64,000 nucleotides of DNA. Origin: CAVQFB01 sp963711675 (lineage in GTDB: Bacteria; Acidobacteriota; Terriglobia; Terriglobales; Acidobacteriaceae). Within the stretch, counting starts at the first letter, position 1. Each line of letters starts with the position of its first letter. Made by a program: the position numbers and the translations under genes. Below, one piece after another: positions 17,380 through 24,789 of the stretch. The stretch is taken from assembly GCA_963711675.1 (NCBI GenBank), contig CAVQFB010000006.1:248001-312000 (forward strand). Reading direction: 5' to 3'. The notes under the pieces were generated by a model. The model searched no databases. It had not been told where the DNA came from and was given only the letters and a program-made list of their open reading frames with translations.

Positions 17380-17849
17380 GGTGTTGCTTTGTTCCTTTTG
17401 TGTTGAAATATGCGCTGAAACTCGCAGGAATGCTGCAGGCAGGTCACGCTTTAAAGCGGAGAAACTGACTACAACCGCAAAGATCAAACGCAACTTTATT
17501 TTACATTCCATTCGCTGAAATTTCCAGAGGTACGAACGTAACCCATTACTAAGATAGGTGCTTACAGGACGCGAAAGCGGGCGAAACGAATGTGGCGCAG
17601 ATGTAGACGCCTGCCACGCCGCCCTGGGTAACCGGTACGCTTAATTTGCCATCGTTCTCTGACAGTCATCCTGAATCCCTTTTCTCCAGCGGAGGAGAGC
17701 CTGCCCTGACCGAGCCGAGCGTATGCGAGGGAAGTCGAATGGGGATGGCGCGGAGCGCTCCAAATTGAGCACTGCCGGGCAACCAGCGAAGTAGCCGCAA
17801 AACGACCCGGCAAACTGCTCTTTGCATCTTTCATCTCTTTGCACTCATC
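17380..17849. other. 470-base intergenic region upstream of cold-shock and TlpA-like genes
   Basis: Holds the divergent 5' regions of csp (minus) and the TlpA-like gene (plus). The part nearest csp is A/T-richer and could be a leader. Bases 17640-17760 contain a TCATCCTGAATCCC ... CGAGGGAA type sequence resembling the CATCCCGAGCG / CGAGGGACCT stretch at 40338-40380. A short minus-strand frame here lacks family features and is not called as a gene. Confidence 0.5.
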
Positions 17850-18783
17850 ATGCAAAAGATCACTATGCGCCTGCGCCTTGGTTGTGCCCTTCTTCTGCTC
17901 TCATCCTTTGCCGCCGCAGATATCGTGGACGATGTCCGCGAAGCCTTCGCCCAGAACAGTTTGAGCTATGCCCAGACTACTCTCAAGAACTATCGCGACC
18001 AGCACGGGGCTGACCCTGCCTACCTTGAGGCTCTTTCCTGGACTGCACGCGGCGCGCTGGCCGCTCGTGACTACAATCAGGCCTACAGTCTTGCGCGGCA
18101 AACCCAGTTGTTGTCGGCGCAGCAACTTAAGAAACGCAAGCTGGACGCCGAACCGCACTTGCCCGTGGCTCTGGGTGCGGCTTACGAGGTCGAGTCGGAG
18201 GTCTTGGCAGCGAGAAGCGAGAAGCCCCAGGCGATCCTGCCTGCTGAAGTCGGCGCTTCAAACCTATGGCAACACTTCGATCGCCTCCCGTCTGCAGAAG
18301 AACCTCAACCTGCTCACCTTCGTCGGCAAACCCGCTCCCGCATTGACTGCCCCCGAGCATCTTGGGAAGGCGCCGGTTGGGTTGGCACAATTGAAAGGTT
18401 CCCCTACATTGCTCTTCTTCTGGGCGCACTGGTGCGTGGACTGTAAAGGGGAAGCGCCAATCCTGACCCAGCTTCGCTCAGAACTCGAACCGAAGGGCTT
18501 AAAGTTCGTTGCTCCCACGCAGCGCTACGGATACGCAGCCCGTGGCGAGACCGCCTCTCCTCAGGCTGAGTTCTCCTATATCGACAGGGTCTGGCAGCAA
18601 TACTATTCCGGACTGCAGGGAGTACCGGTGCCCGTCAGCAAACAGAATTTCAACACCTACGGTGCCAGCACGACTCCCACCCTGGTTCTGGTCGACCGGG
18701 CCGGCCGGATCGCCATGTACCATCCGGGAGCTATGCCCTATACCGAGTTGCGAGCTGCCATCGACAAGATTCTGGCTAAGTGA
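17850..18783 (+). pseudogene. TlpA-like thioredoxin-fold exported protein, one frameshift
   Basis: The N-terminal frame starts at 17850 with signal peptide MRLRLGCALLLLSSFAAA, then a helical TPR-like region to about residue 128. An extra C at 18236-18237 shifts the frame; removing it continues QAICLLKSALQTYG... into a thioredoxin-fold domain with redox motif FFWAHWCVDCKGEAP (CVDC) and cis-Pro region STTPTLVLVD. The restored protein is about 310 residues, periplasmic, likely a thiol-disulfide reductase or a resilience-type TlpA protein. Because both halves are well conserved, a base-calling error is as likely as real inactivation. Confidence 0.75.
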
Positions 18784-18843
18784 TTCGTTTGTCGTCCACG
18801 TGAAGGGTATTGACAAGCCGGAGAAGGAGACTAGATTGTCCCA

Positions 18844-19329
18844 ATGAATCCCGACCGAACCTTGCTCTACGTTGGCGGTCTTTGCATTGGCATCGTCGCG
18901 GGGATGCGGTCGCTCACCGCTCTGGCCGTGACTTGCTGGGCTATCCGTCTGGGCTGGCTCGACCTGACGGGGTTCCGCCTCGCATTCCTCGGTTCCACGC
19001 CCGCCTGCATTGTGGTTTCGCTGATCGCCCTCGGCGAGATCATCAACGACAAACTGCCGAATACTCCTAACCGCACCGACGCAGTGCCCTTCGGCGCGCG
19101 CCTTGTTACCGGCATGCTTTCCGCCATGATGATCTTCATGTCGGCCCATCAGTCGATTGCTCTTGGGCTTGTACTTGGCCTCGTGGGGGCGTTCATCGGA
19201 ACCTACGGCGGCTTTCACATCCGCCATTATCTGGTCAAAGACCGCGGCCTGCCCGATCTGATCGTCGCAATCGTCGAGGACATCGTCGCCGTCGGCGGAG
19301 GATTTCTGCTCGTGTCCCACCTTTTCTAA
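18844..19329 (+). CDS. DUF4126-family integral membrane protein
   Basis: 161 residues, about four membrane segments. Begins with GLCIGIVAGMRSLTALAV, and the pattern GMRS...P...DKLPNTPNRT is characteristic of DUF4126. Function unknown; the family is found in many Gram-negative bacteria and is predicted inner-membrane. GGAGAAGGAG lies upstream of the ATG. The previous gene ends 60 bases upstream on the same strand, so co-transcription is possible. Confidence 0.85.
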   Translation: MNPDRTLLYVGGLCIGIVAGMRSLTALAVTCWAIRLGWLDLTGFRLAFLGSTPACIVVSLIALGEIINDKLPNTPNRTDAVPFGARLVTGMLSAMMIFMSAHQSIALGLVLGLVGAFIGTYGGFHIRHYLVKDRGLPDLIVAIVEDIVAVGGGFLLVSHLF

Positions 19330-19525
19330 GAAATCCGTTTCGAGGAAATCGCGACTCGATCTGCTCGTGGGGGACGGGCGCCCTCGCCCGTCCAGGCCAA
19401 GCATAGCTCGGCAACACTTTGCCCTCTCCCTACCCGACATTTGCTACGCCTGTACCGGCTTGGCCGTATGGGCAAACCCTCTCCCCAACCGCTACCGTGA
19501 AGGACGTGCATCGGAGGCACTCATC

Positions 19526-19765
19526 ATGGATAAAGACGAAGTGAAGGGAAAGGCAAAGGACATTGCCGGACGCATCGAACGCCAGGTCGGCGAGTGGACT
19601 GGCGATACAGACGCTCAAGTCAAGGGCGCGGCCAAGCAGGTGGAGGGAAAGGTTCAGAATGCCTGGGGCAAAGTGAAAGACGCCGCCAAGCATCCACCGG
19701 CTAACGAAAAGGAAGAAACAGACTCTGGGACCGATCGGCGCTACGACAAGGCGGTTAACGAGTAA
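19526..19765 (+). CDS. CsbD-like stress-response protein
   Basis: 79 residues, highly charged and helical. MDKDEVKGKAKDIAGRIERQ and the repeated QVKGAAKQVEGKVQNAWGKVKDAA match CsbD/YjbJ proteins, which are abundant under general stress though their biochemical role is unknown. The ATG at 19526 follows ATCGGAGGCACTCATC, a good ribosome-binding site; the longer open frame upstream has no family similarity. Stand-alone gene. Confidence 0.9.
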   Translation: MDKDEVKGKAKDIAGRIERQVGEWTGDTDAQVKGAAKQVEGKVQNAWGKVKDAAKHPPANEKEETDSGTDRRYDKAVNE

Positions 19766-20207
19766 GTCTAGGGGTTCAATCCGACCGCCTGGAGGAAAGG
19801 AGTTATTCGTTAGATTCCTTCAGGTGGTCGGACATAAGTCCGGTGCATGAAGATCGAGCGCTAGCGCTTATCTCTCCCACTTGTTCCGCCTCTAGCCGCC
19901 AAGAACCGCTCGGCATGGTCAGAGAGTCAGCCCTTCTTCCCACCGGTTTACTGCTGTGATTCCTGCTTTCCAGGATGAATGGCGGGACGCGATGAAGCGC
20001 CTGGTACCACTTAGCGCTGTGATCCCCGGATTTTCGCGCGAAACAACCAAGCCCCTCGTCAGTTCTTCCCACCCGTTTACTAACTTGATTCCTACCTAAC
20101 GAGGTTCACACCAGGGCTTCTCACACCTCGTTTCCGATCGCCTGGGGACGCCGGTCGCAACGAAAAAGGGCGGCCGAGCCGCCCCCTTAACCACACTTCA
20201 CCTGCGA
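19766..20207. other. 442-base intergenic region with imperfect direct repeats
   Basis: Two imperfect ~33-base direct repeats lie at 19934-19966 and 20064-20096. Both begin TTCTTCCCACC, share a GTTTACT core, and end near GATTCCT. A related GCGCTGTGATCCCC string lies between them. The right end holds the parB terminator. No supported gene was found. Confidence 0.5.
20168..20184 (-). terminator. Rho-independent terminator of the parAB operon
   Basis: GGGCGGC (20168-20174) pairs with GCCGCCC (20178-20184). On the minus strand it is followed by a T5 run. It lies 24 bases beyond the parB stop. Confidence 0.85.
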
Positions 20208-21283
20208 TCAGCGGCTCTTGCCCTTGAGCATTTCCAGCACCCGATCAAAATCCTCCAGCGTGGCATACTCGATCACGATCTTGCCTTTGCCCTTGCGGTC
20301 GCGAATCTTAACCCGAACTCCGAGGATGGTTTCAAGCTCTCGCTGCGCCGCCTTCACGTTGGGATCCACCCAGCGGGCACCTCCTGCAGAGCCGTCCGCC
20401 GGACTCGCAGGATAGTTCGCGTTCATGATCAGCGTCTCAAGCTGGTCGACCGACAAATGTTTCGACCTGGCTTGTTCGGCAAATTTGATCAGTTGTGCCC
20501 CATCTTGCACCGTTAGAAGGACGCGTGCCTGGCTGAAATCGAGCTCCCCTGCGCGAAGCATGCTCTGCACTTCCCCCGGCAGCTTGAGCAGCCGCATGTA
20601 GTTCGAAACTGAGGAACGGTCGCAGCCGGTGCGCTTGCCGATCTCTTCCTGGGTCAAGCCAAAATCCCGGCTCAGGCGCGCAAAGCCCTCGGCCTGATCG
20701 AGGCAGTTCAGATCGCGCCGCTGCACGTTCTCGATGATCGTCATCTCCGCGGCCTGCTGATCGGAAACATGCCGTACGATCGCCGGAATGGTCTGCTTCC
20801 CCGCAAGCTTCGACGCCTGCGTACGGCGTTCCCCGGTGATCAGGACGTACTTGCCATCCTTCGCGGGACGCACCGTAATCGGCTGGATCACGCCGTTCGC
20901 GCGAATGGACTCCGCGAGTTCCTCTAGACTCTCACGCGTGATCTGGCTGCGCGTCTGGTAAGGATTTGGGTGGACCTGCTCCACGGGAATCTCGAGGACG
21001 GTATGGCCTTCCACACGTCGTGCCGCCGTCTGTATGTCAGCAATCGCGGCGCTACTGGGTGCGTGAGTCGTGCTCGGATGGGCGGTCGGAGGGGCTGCGG
21101 ACGTACCGCCGCACCTTGAACCCCGGCGCCTGGCACAACTCGCGGTCCGCCCGGCAGCAGCGATTCCAACCCTCGCCCCAAAGCTTTGCGCTTGTCCGGA
21201 AGCGGCGCCCGATTGTCGGTTGCCGGCTTTTCCCCAACCGCCGCGGTTTCGGTCGTGGCTACTTTTTCTGCTGTCGTCGTCAT
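20208..21283 (-). pseudogene. parB: Chromosome-partitioning protein ParB (Spo0J), one frameshift in the N-terminal linker
   Basis: Starts at 21283 (MTTTAEKVATTETAAV) and shows the ParB N-terminal ParA-activating motif KALGRGLESLLPGGP. The rest is in another frame: IPVEQVHPNPYQTR (CTPase/box I), TGERRTQASKLAG (box II), then helix-turn-helix LTQEEIGKRTGCDRSSVSNYMRLLKLP and a C-terminal dimer domain. One base appears missing somewhere in 21085-21170, a low-complexity linker, so the exact place is uncertain. Restored length is about 358 residues. ParB binds parS and spreads; four parS sites lie beyond parA. A truly broken ParB would be surprising, so sequence error is suspected. Confidence 0.85.
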
Positions 21284-21362
21284 TGGTGGCGCTCCCGAGA
21301 ATCTTCCGTGCAATCAATACATCGATGGTCATCAATCTATTACATAGACGGTTATCGATATG

Positions 21363-22322
21363 CTACGCGGACTTGTCCATCTCCTCGATCGGCACCGGAT
21401 GTTCCTCTTCCGCACCCTGCTCTGCGGCCGGCGCGGTAAGCTCTTCCGGCGCCATATCCCCGGTCGCGGTGAGGTCGACGACAGCCGCCGGAGCTTCCGG
21501 CTCACCGATCGCCTCTACCGATGAGGTCTCGCCCAGCTCCTCCGCAATCCCGGTTGCGGCCATGTAGTGCGAGATGATCTCCTTCGCCAGGCGGATATAG
21601 CTCTCTGCGCCCTTCGACCGCACGTCATACACAAGGGCTGGCTTTCCGTGGCTCGGAGCTTCCGCCAGTCGGATGTTCCGCGGGATCGTGGTCTGGCACA
21701 ACCGCTCGCCAAAGAATCTCCTCAGCTCGGCCGTCACTTGCTGCGCCAGGTTCGTTCGTTCGTCGAACATGGTGAGCACAACGCCCTCAAGGCTGAGATT
21801 GGGATTGAAGCTGGCGCGGATTCGCTCGACCGTATCGAGCAACTCGCTAATTCCCTCGAGCGCAAAATACTCTGCCTGCATGGGGATCAGGACCGTGTCC
21901 GCGGCCACCAGCGCATTCAAGGTAAGAAGGTCGAGCGCGGGCGGACAATCGAGCACAATGAACTGAAAGCGTTCATAGAGGGGCGCCAATGCATTTCGCA
22001 GGCGATACTCGCGATCACTGGCCTCGACCAGTTCGATATTCGCCCCGATGAGATTCTTGTGGCCCGGGATGATCCAGAGTTGTTCAAGATCTGTAGGCTG
22101 GAGCGCCTGTTCAGCAAGCGCTTCTCCCATCAGCAAGTGATATGTGCTGATTCGCTCCGGGTCTTTGGTCAGGCCCAATCCGCTGGTGGCATTCGATTGC
22201 GGATCGCAATCGATCAGCAGCGTATTCACTTCCGCCGCCGCCAGTGACGAGGCCAAGTTGATGGCAGTCGTAGTTTTCCCCACGCCGCCCTTCTGGTTGG
22301 CTACCGCAATGACACGTCCCAT
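21363..22322 (-). CDS. parA: Chromosome-partitioning ATPase ParA (Soj)
   Basis: 319 residues. Deviant Walker A motif KGGVGKTTTAINLA near residue 11, Walker A' DCDPQSNAT near 39, and Walker B LDCPPALDLLTLNAL near 123 define the ParA/MinD family. The protein uses ATP-dependent DNA binding to move ParB-parS complexes. A Glu/Ala/Pro-rich C-terminal extension of about 60 residues follows the core and is unusual for chromosomal ParA. parB begins 80 bases downstream. The parS cluster lies immediately upstream. Confidence 0.95.
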   Translation of the reverse strand: MGRVIAVANQKGGVGKTTTAINLASSLAAAEVNTLLIDCDPQSNATSGLGLTKDPERISTYHLLMGEALAEQALQPTDLEQLWIIPGHKNLIGANIELVEASDREYRLRNALAPLYERFQFIVLDCPPALDLLTLNALVAADTVLIPMQAEYFALEGISELLDTVERIRASFNPNLSLEGVVLTMFDERTNLAQQVTAELRRFFGERLCQTTIPRNIRLAEAPSHGKPALVYDVRSKGAESYIRLAKEIISHYMAATGIAEELGETSSVEAIGEPEAPAAVVDLTATGDMAPEELTAPAAEQGAEEEHPVPIEEMDKSA

Positions 22323-22488
22323 GGAAATCTTTGGAGAACCGAGAGTAAGCGCAGAATAGTTCGATCAACCGGCGATTGCAATGATCGATTCGCGTCTGGG
22401 CTAACAAAGTTGTTCAAAACCTGATGGAATCAAGTCAGGCGTGAGGAAATCGTGGGAGAATCGAGATTTGTGACCAGAGAGGTCCCGA

Positions 22489-22504
22489 AGTTCCACGTGG
22501 AACG
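22489..22504. promoter_or_regulatory. parS site 1
   Basis: Palindromic core GTTCCACGTGGAAC; matches canonical parS TGTTCCACGTGGAACA except for the two outer bases. Confidence 0.85.
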
Positions 22505-22599
22505 TTGGGGATCTGCCACGTCATGTAGATGAAGATCGGCAGACTGCGGTCGGCATGATTTTCGTCTACACGACTGGGCTAGGGTTCGTGCCAAGCGAA

Positions 22600-22615
22600 T
22601 GTTCCACGTGGAACA
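22600..22615. promoter_or_regulatory. parS site 2
   Basis: TGTTCCACGTGGAACA, a perfect match to the canonical 16-bp ParB site. Confidence 0.95.
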
Positions 22616-22674
22616 CATTACGCTTCACCTTCAGCTTTTTCCCGCCATGCCGTTGACAACCGGAGTTGATTAAC

Positions 22675-22690
22675 TGTTCCACTTGGAACA
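22675..22690. promoter_or_regulatory. parS site 3
   Basis: TGTTCCACTTGGAACA, one mismatch at the centre of the canonical ParB site. Confidence 0.85.
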
Positions 22691-22869
22691 CAGGGACTAT
22701 TCCCGAGCAAAGATGCGGGAGGCTACCGAAAACTGCCGTTCGATTGCTCAGCCGCCAGTTCGCCTCAGCCACGCGTCATCGGCACTCGCGGTGTACCCGC
22801 GACTCTTACATCAATTGTGTCAGCTCATTCAGCGCTCAAGATGAACGCATGACTCGATACCGGTCCTGG

Positions 22870-22885
22870 TGTTCCACGTGGAACA
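22870..22885. promoter_or_regulatory. parS site 4
   Basis: TGTTCCACGTGGAACA, perfect canonical ParB site. Confidence 0.95.
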
Positions 22886-23371
22886 CTGAATGCTGGATCT
22901 AGAGAAGGGAGACGGTACACCTCAGCGACGCCCACCCTGGGTGGACCCAAAGCGTGCTTGCAGGATTTCATCCGAGTTCCTGAGTTGCAGATAGCAAATC
23001 CATGATTATGGTCACCTCAATAAGAGCGAACAATGGATATCCGCATTTCCCAATGCGCCAACTGGACAACGACTCGCTGAGTTGAGCACGCCGACCACAT
23101 ATTGTATTTCCCACTTTTCCACGAGCGCAGGCACTCCATCGAATACACAGCCTTCAATAACAGCGACTCCTTCCCACTATTACTTACTCGATACTTAACC
23201 TTCTTGATTACAGCACTGGTCTATAGGGTTTGGATAACGCGGGAACTCATAAGCGGTGCACATTTCTATACTCTTTCCACTTTCACCCCATTGGTAAGCG
23301 CATTCCATCGCCAGAAACCCATTGAATAGCCTCGCACTAACCGCCCTCTTACCACTTGTTACTGCTCTGGT

Positions 23372-24067
23372 TCATCCAACCGTAGCGACCTTTCGTCCAA
23401 TGAGTAGCACCCGCGCGTCCGAAAGAGGCACATTCGTGGGCGAATTCCACTCAAGACTCGGATCCAGCTTGCCAGCTTCATCAACCTGACCGCGACCAAT
23501 GAGCAAAGCCAGGCGCCCGCCGGACCGGACCAGAGAAGCCGCAACCTGCAGTGCGGACTCGAACCGCTCGACCGCCCTGAGCGTGACCACATCAGCATCT
23601 GCACCGCTCTTCGCCAGCTCCTCTGCACGCCCACCGAAAACGCTCACCTTCGCCAGCGCGAGCGCCCGAACGACCTCCCGCAGAAACGTTACCTTCTTGT
23701 GATTCGATTCGATCAGCGTCAGCGCGATGTCTGGCGCCCAGATCCTGATCGGCAGCCCGGGAAAGCCGGCCCCCGACCCGACGTCAAACACCCGGATCAG
23801 GCTGCCCGTGCCTTCAGGCTCGCCAGCCCTCTCCTCCCCTCCAGGGAACAGGTGCGTCGCTGCGAAGAGCGATTCGCCGAAATGTCGTGTCACGATATCT
23901 TCCGGCCGCCGCACCGCCGTCAGGTTCATACGCGCGTTCCAGCGCAGTAATATATCGATGTGCATCGATATATGCCTTAGTTGAATGTCACTGAGCGAGC
24001 GGGGCTCCGCCGAGCCCGGCCCCTCCAGAAACGGCTGCAACAGCTCGGCAAGGCGCGAGGTTTCCAT
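23372..24067 (-). CDS. rsmG: 16S rRNA (guanine-527-N7)-methyltransferase RsmG (GidB)
   Basis: 231 residues; the family is about 205-240. SAM-binding motif VFDVGSGAGFPGLPI near residue 95, then LTLIESNHKKVTFLREV and VTLRAVERF, typical of RsmG. Methylates G527 in the 530 loop of 16S rRNA; loss of the enzyme gives low-level streptomycin resistance in other bacteria. Start ATG at 24067 (METSRLAELL) is chosen over the longer frame, which is Arg-rich and unconserved. It lies upstream of parA across the parS region, the usual rsmG-parA-parB order. A perfect 24-bp palindrome lies within the gene. Confidence 0.93.
   Translation of the reverse strand: METSRLAELLQPFLEGPGSAEPRSLSDIQLRHISMHIDILLRWNARMNLTAVRRPEDIVTRHFGESLFAATHLFPGGEERAGEPEGTGSLIRVFDVGSGAGFPGLPIRIWAPDIALTLIESNHKKVTFLREVVRALALAKVSVFGGRAEELAKSGADADVVTLRAVERFESALQVAASLVRSGGRLALLIGRGQVDEAGKLDPSLEWNSPTNVPLSDARVLLIGRKVATVG
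23950..23973. repeat. Perfect long palindrome inside rsmG
   Basis: Two 11-base arms (ATATATCGATG and its complement) flank TG. It encodes the HISMHIDI stretch. A/T-rich against a GC-rich gene. Confidence 0.75.
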
Positions 24068-24323
24068 GGAGTTCGAAAGCGCCAGCTTAAACCATGACCG
24101 GAAACGGCGGCAGGGAACTCGCCACTCCGCCCACACGGCCCGCCTGCAGAGTCGCTGTAGCCGCACCCCTACCGCCGCTAACTCCCCCTGCCGGTCCCCC
24201 AACGAGACCACATAGTTACCCCAGGTCAATCGGCCCTGCCCGACCCGGTCTGGTCCCACCGCCATTTCGAGCCATTCTTTCGTAATCTCCTGCGCGCCGT
24301 TCGCCTATGCCATAGTCAGTCCG

Positions 24324-24662
24324 ATGCCACAGGTGTCCTCAAGGCCTTATGTGGAGCGGGCTCCCCGGGTGAAACTCGGGGGGTCGGTGCTCGCCCTGGT
24401 CATCCTCGAGAACAAGCGCCAGGTCCGCGCCAATCTGCATCAGCTCTCCGTCAATGGCGGCATGTTGAAACTGGATAAGGCCCTCGATGAAAGCATCTCC
24501 GTGAACCTCGCTTTCCACATTGGCGCCACTACCGTCCGGGCCAAGGCGGAAATGCTGTTCCCCATGTGGGCGACCAACGGCTGGCTACAGCCCTTCCGCT
24601 TTCTCGATCTTCCCGAAGAAGATGCGAAGAGCCTTGATATTGAACTCAGCGCCCTCCTCTAG
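24324..24662 (+). CDS. PilZ-domain-like protein
   Basis: 112 residues, a single compact beta-rich domain. The QVRANLHQLSVNGGML segment resembles the PilZ [DN]xSxxG c-di-GMP-binding motif, and the upstream RVKLGG region could supply the Arg-rich part, though a clear RxxxR is not seen. It may therefore be a degenerate PilZ that does not bind the nucleotide. Divergent from rsmG and 128 bases before the kinase gene. Confidence 0.65.
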   Translation: MPQVSSRPYVERAPRVKLGGSVLALVILENKRQVRANLHQLSVNGGMLKLDKALDESISVNLAFHIGATTVRAKAEMLFPMWATNGWLQPFRFLDLPEEDAKSLDIELSALL

Positions 24663-24789
24663 CTCTGGCCCCACGTCAACCTGACTTAGCGATCGCGAAC
24701 GCCGCCTCCTAGCTTCCTCCTACTAACCTCTCGCGTTGACTTGCTCGCACGCCGGACCTACCATTGGCTACCTTAATCTGGCCTGCGAA

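Larger units (their letters stand above)
22323..23371. other. About 1 kb gene-free region with parS cluster; candidate centromere or origin region
   Basis: No supported gene. Four parS sites occupy 22489-22885. The right third (about 23025-23340) is visibly A/T-richer than the rest of the window. It holds only degenerate matches to the DnaA box, such as TTTTCCACG near 23117 and the complement of TTTGGATAA near 23228. That is not enough to call an origin. Confidence 0.5.

Noticed and set aside
17562..17855. 97-residue minus-strand frame in the csp/TlpA gap
   Set aside because: Low-complexity and contains dispersed repeat sequence; no ribosome-binding site or family match.
23025..23340. DnaA boxes of a replication origin
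   Set aside because: Only degenerate, scattered matches; kept as a weak finding, not a feature.
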